11,315 nt of DNA from an uncultured Eubacteriales bacterium (GCA_902796875.1 CADBQT010000072.1:1-11315), one strand, 5' to 3'. Shown: positions 1 through 7,888, numbered from the stretch's first letter. The notes: a model not told the origin generated them from the sequence alone. Made by a program: numbers and translations.

Positions 1-76
1 ACATCTGCGGGGGTTTGTCTCATGGTGTCCGTTTTTTGGGGGCCACATTACTTTTAACATTTTCATGTCCGAATTT

Positions 77-101
77 GGCCAGAAAAAGGGGTTTTTCGGC
101 C
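77..101. repeat. Short hairpin (GGCC-GAAAAA stem)
   Basis: GGCC (77-80) and GAAAAA (82-87) pair with TTTTTC (92-97) and GGCC (98-101) around a GGGG loop (88-91). This gives a 10-bp stem with one bulged A at 81. The flanking bases do not form a T tract on either strand, so the terminator reading is weak. Confidence 0.5.
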
Positions 102-134
102 GGAAAATGCAAGTCTCAGTTCCTCGAGGGCGGG

Positions 135-167
135 ATTTACATCAGAATTTCTCTTTTTGATGTAAAT
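135..167. repeat. Perfect 10-bp spaced inverted repeat
   Basis: ATTTACATCA at 135-144 and its exact reverse complement TGATGTAAAT at 158-167 are separated by 13 bases. The half-site centres lie 23 bp apart, about two helical turns, which would suit a dimeric DNA-binding protein. Neither side is followed by a T tract, so it does not look like an intrinsic terminator. An 8-base part of the half-site recurs at 270-277, and a 9-base part at 8942-8950, just upstream of the DUF975 gene start. The repeat is seen directly; an operator role is inference. Confidence 0.75.
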
Positions 168-301
168 ACTCTCACCGAACATGGCGTTCAGTCATTTTCA
201 GTGAATAAATGGCCGTCTCCTCGGGGTTTTGAACATCCAAATTCAACTATTTCGCCTTGAACCGATCAGATTTACATTTTGGACGGTACACCGGACTCAT
301 A

Positions 302-1261
302 TCACAGGGTGTAGGGATTGGTGTTGGACTCGGCCTCCAGGACTTCCAGCTTGACCCCTGCCTTTGCGGCCTCTTCCCGAAGCTGAGCCGCCAGGTTCTC
401 GGTGAAGATCTTCTCCGTGCCGTAGTGGCCGGCGTCGATGACGGTGAGTCCCATGGCTTTGGCGTACTGGGCCTCGTGAAGCTTCAGGTCTCCGGTGATA
501 TAGGCGTCGCAACCCAGTTCCACGGCACGGAACACATAGTCACCGCCGGCGCCGGTGCAAAAGGCGATCTTCTCGATCTTATCCTTGCCCCCGTCCACGG
601 TGCGGATGTAGTGCTTGGGCAGATCCAGGCAACGCTCCACGTAGGTGCAGAACTGCTTGAAGTTCATGGCCTTGGGGAGATAGCCGATGTTGCCCACTTC
701 ATCCGTATCATATTCGAACTGGTCCTCTTTGTCGTTGTTGATCTGATAATACCTGGGGCCGTCTGCGCCAAAGGATACCCGGTCGATCATGATGGAATCG
801 CACTCCTCTTCCTCTTCATGAAGCTCCATCATCCCATCGGTGACGGGGATCGGATCCTCGTCGTCGTTCCAGTCGTCGGGCACCGCCACATCCTGCAGCT
901 TCAGCAGCCTGGCCAGGTACATATTGTTTCCCATAGGAGCGGTGTCGAAAGCCAGATGGGAGGAATAGACACCGATGCCCGCCTTGATCAGGGCCATCAC
1001 GTACCGGCCCACCGGCGTGTCGTTGGAGATCTTGTCGATGGGATGGAAAAGCAACGGATGATGGGTGATGATCATATCCGCTTTCTTTTTCCTGGCCTCA
1101 TCGATGATGTCGTCGTTGATCTCCAGGCACACCAGGACCCGGCGGATCCTCTTCTTGGCGGGTTCGATCTGGATCCCCGAGTTGTCCTCGTCGAACCAGA
1201 ATGTGGAGGCGATCTTCTCCATCAGATTTTCGATCACGGTCCTTTTCTTGCACTTTGCCAT
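302..1261 (-). CDS. Nif3/DUF34-family dinuclear metal protein (GTP cyclohydrolase I type 2-like)
   Basis: This is a Nif3-like protein of 319 residues. The family forms rings with a two-metal site; some members are annotated as GTP cyclohydrolase I type 2, but the true role is unsettled. Counted from this start, the expected metal ligands are visible: H67-H68 in IITHHPLLF, D106 in SHLAFDTA, and H279 and E283 in AGHYGTE. A second conserved block, FCTGAGGDYVFRA, lies near 234-246. Between the two halves (about 127-190) sits a strongly acidic insert of about 65 residues, which is not obviously the larger PII-like domain of Bacillus YqfO. I chose the ATG at 1261 over one at 1267 because AAAGGA (1270-1275) is spaced 8 nt from it. 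It is the last gene of the dnaG-rpoD-trmK unit, 22 nt after trmK. The family is sure; the biochemical activity is not. Confidence 0.9.
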   Translation of the reverse strand: MAKCKKRTVIENLMEKIASTFWFDEDNSGIQIEPAKKRIRRVLVCLEINDDIIDEARKKKADMIITHHPLLFHPIDKISNDTPVGRYVMALIKAGIGVYSSHLAFDTAPMGNNMYLARLLKLQDVAVPDDWNDDEDPIPVTDGMMELHEEEEECDSIMIDRVSFGADGPRYYQINNDKEDQFEYDTDEVGNIGYLPKAMNFKQFCTYVERCLDLPKHYIRTVDGGKDKIEKIAFCTGAGGDYVFRAVELGCDAYITGDLKLHEAQYAKAMGLTVIDAGHYGTEKIFTENLAAQLREEAAKAGVKLEVLEAESNTNPYTL

Positions 1262-1269
1262 CGTCATCT

Positions 1270-1275
1270 TCCTTT
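1270..1275 (-). promoter_or_regulatory. Ribosome binding site deciding the Nif3-family start
   Basis: AAAGGA on the minus strand is 8 nt before the ATG at 1261 but only 2 nt before the upstream ATG at 1267, so it favours the shorter protein by two residues. Confidence 0.5.
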
Positions 1276-1283
1276 CGTTGTTC

Positions 1284-2054
1284 TCACTCGGCCTTTGTCC
1301 GAAGGTATTTCCCCTTCAAGCCCTCCAGGTATTCGATATTCTCTTCGCTCACACGGATAGCCTCCTCATCGGGGTCCACCGCCTGGCGGAGTCCCGCCAG
1401 GATCTTTCGCTGCTCCCCGGTCTTTCGGTCCAGGAATTCATCCACCGGACCGGAGGCCTCTACGATCCAGGGAGGAACGGCGAACCGTATGCTGTCCTCT
1501 CCCAGACCTGGGTCCAGGCTTTCCGGCGCCGCCAACGGCTTCCAAACCCCGGATTCCTGTCCTCGCCCCTCATTTTCCCCAGGAGAGGCGGTAATGATCT
1601 CGGGGAGGAACTGGCCCTCCCGGACGATATCTTCCCTCAGAATGGAAAATCCGGCCTCTGAAAGCCATTTGCGCAAGGGGCCGGACGCCGTTCTGGGCTG
1701 AAACACGAAACGGGAAAAGGACCGGGTCTTCACATGATCCTCGGCCAGGATGTCCCGGATGAGCCTGCCGCCCATGCCGGCGATGACCACCACGTCCGCT
1801 TCCCCAGGCTCCAGGACCTGAAGTCCGTTGCCCACGCGAAAGGAAATGCCGCTGCCGAACTGGCCGGCTCCCGCGGTCTCCTTTGCCTTTGCGAGAGAGG
1901 GTTCACTGATGTCGGCGAGGATCACCCTGGGGCAGATCCCCTCCTCGTAGAGGTACACCGGCAGCTGGCCGTGATCCGTGCCGATGTCCGCCAGGACTTC
2001 CCCCGGGCGGACCTGGTCGGCTATGATCTGTAAACGGTCACTGAGTCTGATCAT
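1284..2054 (-). CDS. trmK: tRNA (adenine(22)-N1)-methyltransferase TrmK
   Basis: TrmK methylates N1 of A22 in the D-arm of certain bacterial tRNAs, using S-adenosylmethionine. The 256-residue product has a Rossmann methyltransferase N-terminal half: motif I ADIGTDHGQLP (22-32), the motif II aspartate in LADIS (D48), VGNGL (74-78), AGMGG (92-96) and FQP (118-120), all typical of the COG2384 family. The C-terminal part (about 203-250) is charged and probably helical, as the family's coiled-coil tail. A low-complexity G/E/P/S stretch (158-186) makes it somewhat longer than the usual 230-240 residues. The ribosome binding site GGGAG lies 7 nt before the ATG. The gap to rpoD is 16 nt, so co-transcription is likely. 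The neighbourhood sigA-trmK-YqfO is also known in Bacillus subtilis. Confidence 0.93.
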   Translation of the reverse strand: MIRLSDRLQIIADQVRPGEVLADIGTDHGQLPVYLYEEGICPRVILADISEPSLAKAKETAGAGQFGSGISFRVGNGLQVLEPGEADVVVIAGMGGRLIRDILAEDHVKTRSFSRFVFQPRTASGPLRKWLSEAGFSILREDIVREGQFLPEIITASPGENEGRGQESGVWKPLAAPESLDPGLGEDSIRFAVPPWIVEASGPVDEFLDRKTGEQRKILAGLRQAVDPDEEAIRVSEENIEYLEGLKGKYLRTKAE

Positions 2055-2070
2055 CGAGTCGCTCCCGGAT

Positions 2071-3318
2071 CTATTCCAGATAATCTTTGAGTTTCTTGCT
2101 TCTGGTGGGGTGGCGCAGCTTGCGCAGGGCCTTGGCTTCGATCTGCCGGATCCGTTCCCGGGTGACTTCGAATTCCTTACCCACCTCTTCCAGCGTCCTG
2201 GCCCGGCCGTCGCCCAGGCCGTACCGGAGTTTGAGGACTTTCTGCTCCCTCTCGGTCAGGGTACCCAGCACCTCCACCAGCTGTTCCTTCAGCATGGAGA
2301 AAGCCGCCGCTTCCGCCGGCGCCGGAGCATCCTCGTCGGGGATGAAGTCGCCCAGATGGCTGTCTTCCTCCTCGCCGATGGGGGTCTCCAGAGATACGGG
2401 CTCCTGAGCGATCTTCAGGATCTCCCGGACCTTCTCTTCGGAAATGCCCATTTCCTTGGCGATCTCGTCGGGCGTGGGCTCCTTGCCCTGCTCCTGGAGC
2501 ATCTGACGGGACACACGGATCAGCTTGTTGATGGTCTCGACCATATGCACCGGGATCCGGATGGTCCGCGCCTGGTCTGCGATGGACCGGGTAATGGCCT
2601 GACGGATCCACCATGTCGCATAGGTACTGAACTTATATCCCTTGGTGTAGTCGAACTTGTCCACGGCCTTGATCAGGCCCAGGTTGCCCTCCTGGATCAG
2701 ATCCAGGAACTGCATGCCGCGGCCCATGTATTTCTTGGCGATGGATACCACCAGACGCAGGTTGGCCTCGCAAAGCTTCTGCTTGGCGTATTCCTCACCG
2801 GCTTCCATCCGCTTGGCCAGATCCACTTCCTCCTCTGCGGTAAGCAGAGGGACCTTGCCGATCTCTTTTAAGTACATCCGGACCGGGTCCTCGACGGAAA
2901 TGGCCTTGGACAGGGTGGATTCGATGTCGATCTCCTTGGCTCCAGGGTTTGCGGCGATGGCTTCCTCCATCTCCGGATCCTTCTCGCCGTCACGCTCCAG
3001 GTCGGCCAGCGCCTCTTCGTCCGGCTCCTCCTGCTCCCTGATCTCGATTTTGTTCTTGATCAGAGCGTCGTAGACCACGCCGATCCCGTCCTTATCCAGT
3101 TTGAATTTGGTCCCGTAATCGCTGATCTCATCGTTGGTCAGGAACGGAGGCTTCCTCTTCAGACCCAGATCGATGAGCCGCTCCAGGCCCTTCTCCTCTT
3201 CTGACTGATGAAACAACGGACCGTCCGAGCCCTTTTCCATGATCTCGGCGACCTTATCCAGATACCGCTCCAGGCCCGGATACTGTTCTTTCATTTCTTT
3301 CGTCAGTTTCGTACTCAT
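2071..3318 (-). CDS. rpoD: RNA polymerase primary sigma factor (sigma-70/SigA)
   Basis: This is the housekeeping sigma factor that directs RNA polymerase to -10/-35 promoters. The 415-residue product has a region 1.1-like domain (about 40-95, [18 protein letters not shown] onward), an acidic linker (95-120), region 1.2 ([11 protein letters not shown], 144-154), region 2 with [12 protein letters not shown] (230-241) for -10 melting, region 3 (about 257-310) and region 4.2 with the helix-turn-helix [18 protein letters not shown] (385-402) for the -35 element. The end, KKLKDYLE, is typical of Bacillota. There is no large insert between regions 1.2 and 2, unlike in enterobacterial RpoD. Its ATG overlaps the dnaG stop codon as ATGA, and GGGAGA lies 5 nt upstream, so translation is probably coupled to dnaG. 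The primary role is supported by the full set of regions and the location. Confidence 0.97.
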   Translation of the reverse strand: MSTKLTKEMKEQYPGLERYLDKVAEIMEKGSDGPLFHQSEEEKGLERLIDLGLKRKPPFLTNDEISDYGTKFKLDKDGIGVVYDALIKNKIEIREQEEPDEEALADLERDGEKDPEMEEAIAANPGAKEIDIESTLSKAISVEDPVRMYLKEIGKVPLLTAEEEVDLAKRMEAGEEYAKQKLCEANLRLVVSIAKKYMGRGMQFLDLIQEGNLGLIKAVDKFDYTKGYKFSTYATWWIRQAITRSIADQARTIRIPVHMVETINKLIRVSRQMLQEQGKEPTPDEIAKEMGISEEKVREILKIAQEPVSLETPIGEEEDSHLGDFIPDEDAPAPAEAAAFSMLKEQLVEVLGTLTEREQKVLKLRYGLGDGRARTLEEVGKEFEVTRERIRQIEAKALRKLRHPTRSKKLKDYLE

Positions 3319-5060
3319 TTCGATTCTCCCTGTCCTTTCAGTTTACGTTGTATTTCCGCCTGCTCCCGCATCAGCGCGTTCATTTCCTCGTCCGGGATCT
3401 GCCCGTCCGCCAACGTCAGGCGGTCGGTGATCTCCCGGTCTCTGCGGGTCAGTTCTCTTTTTCTCGCAAAGGCAATGCAGTCCCTGTAGGTCTGCTCTTC
3501 CTTTCCTGCCGGGATCATCTCCCTGTCGATCCGCTCCAGCAAAGGCTGAAGGTCCACGTCGTCCCCAAGGGACTGGGCGGTCACGGGACGATGCCCCGTA
3601 TAATCCCGGATCATCTGCCACAGGGGCGCGATGTCGTCGTTTCGCTCCATGCTCCGGGCGATGTCTTCGGGAAGCGCGACGAACCGTTCGTCCAAAAGCA
3701 TCAGCTTCAGCAGGATCAGATCCTCCGCCGGAATGCCTCGGGGGCCCGACACCTCTTCCCGGCGCATGGGCGCAGGACGGTCTGCTCCCACAGGGTCTGC
3801 CACGGAATATTCCATGCGGATGGCCCGCTCGCTGATCCCCGTCTCCTCGGCGACTTTTCGGATATACAGATCCGCTTCCATGGGCTTCATCTTCCGAAGT
3901 TCGGTGATCATCTCCCGGAGAAATGCCAGCCTTTGCTGTTCGTCCGCCAGATCATACTTTTCCCGGAATCTGCGGATCTTGAAATCCCCGTAGGCTTGAG
4001 CATTCTCCACCAGCTGATCGAAGGCTTCCCTGCCCTGGCTCTGGATGAACTCATCCGGATCCTTGCCGTCGGTGACCCGAAGGACCCTGGCCTGGCAATC
4101 CGCCTGATAGAGGATGTCCGTCCCCCGCATGGCGGCGTTCTGTCCCGCCTCATCGGCATCATAGGACAGGACCACGTTCTTCGTGTATCGCTTGATCAGG
4201 GTGGCCTGATTCTCCGTCAGGGCCGTCCCCAGGGACGCGGCCACATTCCGGACCCCTGCCTGATACAGGGAGATCACGTCCATGTAGCCTTCCACCAGGA
4301 TGATCCGGTCAGCCTTCTTGACCTCCCGTCCGGTGAGATTCAGTCCGTAAAGGTTGTTCTTTTTCTGGAATACGATGGACTCGGGGGAATTCAGGTACTT
4401 GGGGGTACCGTCCCCGAGGATCCGTCCGCCGAAACCGATCACCTTGCCTCCGGTGTTGATGATGGGGAAAATGACCCGGTCCCGGAACTTGTCGTAGACC
4501 CGTCCACCCGACGAAGTGGCGAGACCCACTTCGATGAGGGTATCCCGCTTGATGCCCTGGGCCTCCAGAGCCCGGATCAGGCTGTCCCACTGACCGTCAG
4601 CATAGCCTATCCCGAAGCTGTTCATGGTCTCTTCGCTGATCCCCCGTCCCTTCATGTAGGTATAGGCCGGATTCGCCTTTTCCCGAAGGGCCCGGTAAAA
4701 GAATCTGGCCGCCAGACGGTTGACCTCATGGAGCTCTTTCTTCCTGGGATTTCCCCCGAAAGAAGCGTCCATCTCGATCCCGTACTCTCCGGCCAGCAGC
4801 TCACAGGCTCCCTTGAAATCCAGGTTGTTGTACTTCTCCACAAAGGAGATCACGTCCCCGGACTCGCCGCATCCGAAACAGGTGAAGATCTGCTTCTCTT
4901 CCGACACGATGAAGGACGGGGTCTTCTCATTATGAAAAGGACAGAGCCCCTTGTAGTTGGAACCTGCCTTCTTCAGGTTGACGACCCTGCCGATCACATC
5001 GACGATGTTCGCCCTGTTTTTGATTTCTTCTACGATGTCGTTTCCGGATCCTCTGCTCAC
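3315..5060 (-). CDS. dnaG: DNA primase DnaG
   Basis: DnaG makes the RNA primers for DNA replication and works with the replicative helicase. From the GTG at 5060 the protein has 581 residues. The CHC2 zinc ribbon is C40, H43, C61 and C64, the same numbering as in Geobacillus stearothermophilus DnaG, which supports this start. The RNA polymerase domain has [10 protein letters not shown] (191-200) and FGGR; the TOPRIM fold has VEGYMDVI (E257) and SYDADEAG (D301, D303), the catalytic metal acidic residues. The C-terminal third (about 445-581) is the variable helicase-binding region. The frame stays open upstream to 5165 with other possible starts (GTG 5165, ATG 5126), but these would overlap dgt or contain a terminator-like hairpin and have no family match. 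GAGGG sits 4 nt before GTG 5060. It overlaps rpoD by 4 nt. Confidence 0.95.
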   Translation of the reverse strand: MSRGSGNDIVEEIKNRANIVDVIGRVVNLKKAGSNYKGLCPFHNEKTPSFIVSEEKQIFTCFGCGESGDVISFVEKYNNLDFKGACELLAGEYGIEMDASFGGNPRKKELHEVNRLAARFFYRALREKANPAYTYMKGRGISEETMNSFGIGYADGQWDSLIRALEAQGIKRDTLIEVGLATSSGGRVYDKFRDRVIFPIINTGGKVIGFGGRILGDGTPKYLNSPESIVFQKKNNLYGLNLTGREVKKADRIILVEGYMDVISLYQAGVRNVAASLGTALTENQATLIKRYTKNVVLSYDADEAGQNAAMRGTDILYQADCQARVLRVTDGKDPDEFIQSQGREAFDQLVENAQAYGDFKIRRFREKYDLADEQQRLAFLREMITELRKMKPMEADLYIRKVAEETGISERAIRMEYSVADPVGADRPAPMRREEVSGPRGIPAEDLILLKLMLLDERFVALPEDIARSMERNDDIAPLWQMIRDYTGHRPVTAQSLGDDVDLQPLLERIDREMIPAGKEEQTYRDCIAFARKRELTRRDREITDRLTLADGQIPDEEMNALMREQAEIQRKLKGQGESK

Positions 5061-5064
5061 TGAG

Positions 5065-5069
5065 CCCTC
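5065..5069 (-). promoter_or_regulatory. dnaG: Ribosome binding site for the dnaG GTG start
   Basis: GAGGG on the minus strand is spaced 4 nt from the GTG at 5060, slightly close but usable. It lies just downstream of the 5086-5120 hairpin and supports the 581-residue form of primase. Confidence 0.45.
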
Positions 5070-5085
5070 GCGATAACTGTCCAGC

Positions 5086-5120
5086 AAAAACCCCACACTA
5101 CCTATATACGTCGTGTGGGG
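5086..5120 (-). terminator. Probable intrinsic terminator or attenuator between dgt and dnaG
   Basis: On the minus strand CCCCACAC (5120-5113) pairs perfectly with GTGTGGGG (5098-5091) around a 14-nt loop and is followed at once by TTTTT (5090-5086). It starts 35 nt after the dgt stop and ends 25 nt before the chosen dnaG start. The T tract is short, so leaky termination is plausible, which would lower dnaG-rpoD expression relative to the dut-dgt transcript. Confidence 0.65.
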
Positions 5121-5155
5121 GATCATTCTTTTTTCGGGTTTATTTTTTTTCGGCC

Positions 5156-6169
5156 TTACTTCCACCCCAGGGGAATGAACCGCTCCTCGTACATGTGGAT
5201 GGCGTATCGGTCGGTCATGCCGGCGATGTAATCCTTGACCAGTTCTTCCGTCTGCGCCGTCTGACGAAGCTGGAGGAGTTCCTCAGGCAGTTCCTCGGGA
5301 TGCTCCAGAAAGTACTCGTACAGGCTGCCCACGATGCTTTCGATCTTGTGAAGATCCTCGTCCCTTCTCACCCTCGGGTTGTGGTAGACGTTTCGGAACA
5401 TGAATCCCCGAAGGTCGGTCATGACCTGAAGCCGCTCCTGGCTCATGCCCGCCTGGGGCTGGCCGCTGGTGTGCTCGATCATGTCCCGGACCAGGGTGTC
5501 GATCCGTTCTTTATGGGTCCGGCCCAGGACCTGGAGGCTTTCTTTTGGCAGGTCCTCGGTGGTGATGATCCCGCTGCGGATGGCGTCATCGATGTCGTGG
5601 TTGATATAGGCGATCCGGTCGCTGATCTTGACCACCTGGCCCTCCACGGTATTTGGGATCCCCGGTCCCGTGTGGTTCAGGATCCCGTCCCTCACCTCTT
5701 CCGTCAGGTTCATGCCCCGCCGGCTGCTGGAGGAGGTCTCCAGAACATCCACTACCCGCAGGCTCTGCTCGTTGTGGCGGAACCCGTCCGGGTAGATCCG
5801 GTTCAGGACATACTCCCCCTGATGTCCAAAGGGGGTATGCCCAAGGTCATGCCCCATGGCGATGGCCTCGGTCAGGTCTTCGTTCAGTCCTGCGCCCCGG
5901 GCGATGGTCCGAGCGATCTGGGATACTTCGATGGTGTGGGTCAGACGGGTCCGGAAGTGATCCACCTCCGGCGCCAGGAATACCTGGGTCTTATGCATGA
6001 GCCGACGAAAGGATTTGGAATGGACGATACGGTCCCGGTCCCGCTGAAACTCCGTGCGGATATCGCAGGGTTCCTCCGGGATCATCCGCCCCCGGGTCTC
6101 GTCCGCCTTGGCGGCATATGGCGAGAGGGTCTCGTGCTCCCGCTTTTCGATGTTTGTTCTCGTATTCAT
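5156..6169 (-). CDS. dgt: Deoxyguanosinetriphosphate triphosphohydrolase (dGTPase)-like HD protein
   Basis: This HD-domain enzyme splits dGTP, or dNTPs in some homologues, to the deoxynucleoside and tripolyphosphate and so trims the dNTP pool. The 337-residue product shows the family N-terminus DIRTEFQRDRDRIVHSKSFR (36-55) and RLMHKTQVF. The HD metal ligands are H78 in TRLTHTIEVS, H107-D108 in MGHDLGHTPFGH, and D184 in KISDRIAYINHD. The length fits the short Clostridia-type dGTPases rather than the roughly 500-residue enterobacterial enzyme. It lies 43 nt downstream of dut, with a weak AAGGG about 10 nt before the ATG, and upstream of dnaG, a neighbourhood often seen in clostridia. It ends with TAA just before the 5086-5120 hairpin. 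Substrate preference cannot be read from the sequence. Confidence 0.93.
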   Translation of the reverse strand: MNTRTNIEKREHETLSPYAAKADETRGRMIPEEPCDIRTEFQRDRDRIVHSKSFRRLMHKTQVFLAPEVDHFRTRLTHTIEVSQIARTIARGAGLNEDLTEAIAMGHDLGHTPFGHQGEYVLNRIYPDGFRHNEQSLRVVDVLETSSSSRRGMNLTEEVRDGILNHTGPGIPNTVEGQVVKISDRIAYINHDIDDAIRSGIITTEDLPKESLQVLGRTHKERIDTLVRDMIEHTSGQPQAGMSQERLQVMTDLRGFMFRNVYHNPRVRRDEDLHKIESIVGSLYEYFLEHPEELPEELLQLRQTAQTEELVKDYIAGMTDRYAIHMYEERFIPLGWK

Positions 6170-6212
6170 AGGATTTCTGCCCTTTCCCGGGCAAAGGCAA
6201 CGGCAGCCCCGT

Positions 6213-6641
6213 TCAGATCCCTGTGGATCCGAATCCTCCCGTGCTCCTCTCCGTTTCGTTTAAGGTTTCCGCGGGAACGACTTCCACCTGCTCGTACCGG
6301 CAGGCCACCATCTGGGCGATCCGGTCCCCGTCGTTTACCGTGAAAGGTTCTTCCCCGAGATTGATGAGGGCGACCCCCACCTCTCCCCGGTAATCGCTGT
6401 CGATGGTCCCGATGCCGTTGGCCAGACAGATCCCGTTTCGGATGGCCAGGCCGCTTCTGGCCCGAAGCTGGACCTCGTATCCTTCGGGGATCTCCATAAA
6501 AAGTCCCGTGGGGATCAGGGCCCGTTTTCCCGGCTGGATGACCACCGGCTCGTCAAGATACGCCCGGATGTCCATCCCGGCGGAACCGGCGGTGGCGTAT
6601 TCGGGATACCGCCCGCTTTGGCTGGTAATGCGAACTAACAT
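6213..6641 (-). CDS. dut: Deoxyuridine 5'-triphosphate nucleotidohydrolase (dUTPase)
   Basis: The trimeric dUTPase hydrolyses dUTP to dUMP and pyrophosphate, keeping uracil out of DNA and feeding dTMP synthesis. All five family motifs are present in the 142 residues: AGSAGMDIRA (18-27), RSGLA (62-66), GTIDSDYRGE (78-87) with the catalytic D81, GDRIAQ (105-110) and RSTGGFGSTG (132-141) near the C-terminus. I chose the ATG at 6641 because the protein then starts directly at the family's first strand (MLVRI); the open frame upstream (to 6695) is only the shadow of the preceding gene. The start overlaps the end of the M16 peptidase gene by 7 nt (ATGTTAG), which suggests translational coupling. 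A purine-rich AAAGG abuts the ATG. Confidence 0.96.
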   Translation of the reverse strand: MLVRITSQSGRYPEYATAGSAGMDIRAYLDEPVVIQPGKRALIPTGLFMEIPEGYEVQLRARSGLAIRNGICLANGIGTIDSDYRGEVGVALINLGEEPFTVNDGDRIAQMVACRYEQVEVVPAETLNETERSTGGFGSTGI

Positions 6642-7888
6642 CCTTTGACCATTCTTTCCAGATCCAGATCCTTGCCGGTCACGGCAACGGCGCAAAAGTC
6701 TTCGGGAGCACCGAGAAGGTCCGCCATCTCGGCGATGTTTTCCCGGCTCACCTGGTCGAAGGACGCCAGGACTTCATCAGGATCGTAATACCGGTCCAGA
6801 AGAAGCTTGTTCTTGCCCAGGTTGAACATACGGGTATTCACGTTCTCCAGGCCGAAGATGTAGGAGCTCTTCACCTGTTCCCTGGCCATGGCCAGTTCGT
6901 CTTCGGTGACCCCTTTTTCCTTCAGCAGGTTCAGTTCATAGCGGATGGCTTCGACGGCCTCCTCTGCCTTTTCATGAGAGATCCCGGCGTAGATGTTGAA
7001 GAATCCGGAATCGCTGGCAAAGGAATTCATGGAGGCGACGGAATAGGCCAGTCCCCTCTGCTCACGGATATTCTGAAAGAGCCGGGAACTCATGCTCCCG
7101 CCGAAGATGTTGTTCATGAGGACCATGGCGTAGTACCGGTCGTCTGCCAGGGAGATCCCGGGACAGGCCAGACAGATGTGGGTCTGCTCGATGTCCCTGA
7201 CCCTTACGTCAAAGCCCTGGACGTAGGGCTTCCGCTCCCGGGCCGGTTTTTCCTTGGACGGAGGAAGAACGGCCAGTCCCTCTTCGATCTGTGCCGCCAG
7301 GCTGTCGGGATCGAAGTTTCCCGCCGCGGCCACCACGATGGAGTCCCGGGTGTACTGGGCCCGGAAGTACTCCATGATCCGGTTCCGATCGATGCCGGCC
7401 AGGCTCTCGGGGGTCCCCAAAATGGAGTTGCCCACCGCGTTGCCGCTGTTGACCAGTTCGGAGATCCGGTCCATGGCGTCCTCATCGGGAGAATCCTGGA
7501 CCATCTTGATCTCCTCCAGAATGACCTTTCTCTCCCGGTCCATCTCCTCCTCGTCGAAGACGGAGCCGGTGATCATGTCCAGAAGGATCTCTACCCCCTT
7601 ATCCATGCTGGAGGAGAGGGTCTTGATGTAGTAGCAGGTGGCTTCCTTGCCGGTAAAGGCATTGCTGACGCCGCCGATACGATCCACGTCCTCGGCGATC
7701 TGACGGGCGGATCTCTTCTCCGTACCCTTAAACAGCATGTGTTCGATGTAATGGGAAACGCCGGAGAGGTCCTCCCTCTCGCTTGCGGCGCCGGTGCCGA
7801 CCCAGATGCCGACGGCGGCGGAACGGACGTCTTCCGACCGATCCATGATCAGGCGGACGCCGTTGTTCAGTTCTCTGATCTCAACCAT
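6635..7888 (-). CDS. M16-family zinc metallopeptidase (processing peptidase-like)
   Basis: This is a 417-residue, two-domain M16B peptidase resembling the mitochondrial processing peptidase beta subunit and Bacillus YmxG/MlpA. The inverted zinc motif HYIEH (46-50) supplies H46, E49 and H50, and E126 in VILEEI lies at the usual distance for the third ligand, so the N-terminal domain looks catalytically intact. The C-terminal half has SSRLFQNIREQRGLAYSVAS (about 267-286), the conserved substrate-binding block. No signal peptide is seen, so it is probably cytoplasmic. It starts 5 nt after the DUF975 stop; GGAGGG lies 12 nt upstream and a weaker AGG 4 nt upstream of the ATG. Its 3' end overlaps dut by 7 nt. 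Its substrate is unknown. Confidence 0.93.
   Translation of the reverse strand: MVEIRELNNGVRLIMDRSEDVRSAAVGIWVGTGAASEREDLSGVSHYIEHMLFKGTEKRSARQIAEDVDRIGGVSNAFTGKEATCYYIKTLSSSMDKGVEILLDMITGSVFDEEEMDRERKVILEEIKMVQDSPDEDAMDRISELVNSGNAVGNSILGTPESLAGIDRNRIMEYFRAQYTRDSIVVAAAGNFDPDSLAAQIEEGLAVLPPSKEKPARERKPYVQGFDVRVRDIEQTHICLACPGISLADDRYYAMVLMNNIFGGSMSSRLFQNIREQRGLAYSVASMNSFASDSGFFNIYAGISHEKAEEAVEAIRYELNLLKEKGVTEDELAMAREQVKSSYIFGLENVNTRMFNLGKNKLLLDRYYDPDEVLASFDQVSRENIAEMADLLGAPEDFCAVAVTGKDLDLERMVKGC

Larger units (their letters stand above)
1..301. other. Noncoding stretch with inverted repeats, left end
   Basis: No convincing gene is seen here. The stretch lies downstream of the Nif3-family gene and is visibly richer in A/T runs than the genes to its right. 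The only open frame of note (15-260, plus strand, 81 codons) has no recognisable family motif, and no clear ribosome binding site was found for it. The stretch holds a perfect 10-bp spaced inverted repeat (135-167), a second hairpin (77-101), a further copy of the half-site ATTTACAT at 270-277, and two TGTCCG...GGCCA blocks (26-45 and 66-81). No stem followed by a T tract is seen on the minus strand just past the Nif3 stop, so the end of that transcript is not marked by an obvious intrinsic terminator. Confidence 0.6.

Noticed and set aside
135..167. Inverted repeat as a terminator for the Nif3-family gene
   Set aside because: The stem is AT-rich, lies over 130 nt past the stop, and neither strand has a T tract after it.
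177..189. LexA-like palindrome GAAC-N5-GTTC
   Set aside because: The Bacillota LexA box needs GAAC-N4-GTTC; here the spacing is one base too long and the flanks do not fit.
15..260. 81-codon plus-strand frame in the left noncoding region
   Set aside because: No clear ribosome binding site, no recognisable motifs, and it runs straight through both hairpins. Chance is the simpler explanation.
3348..5063. 571-codon open frame on the plus strand opposite dnaG
   Set aside because: It lies exactly antisense to dnaG, has no family motifs and a composition expected from the complement of GC-biased codons. The same holds for long plus-strand frames at 257-1360, 1978-2871, 5195-6343 and 6974-7936.
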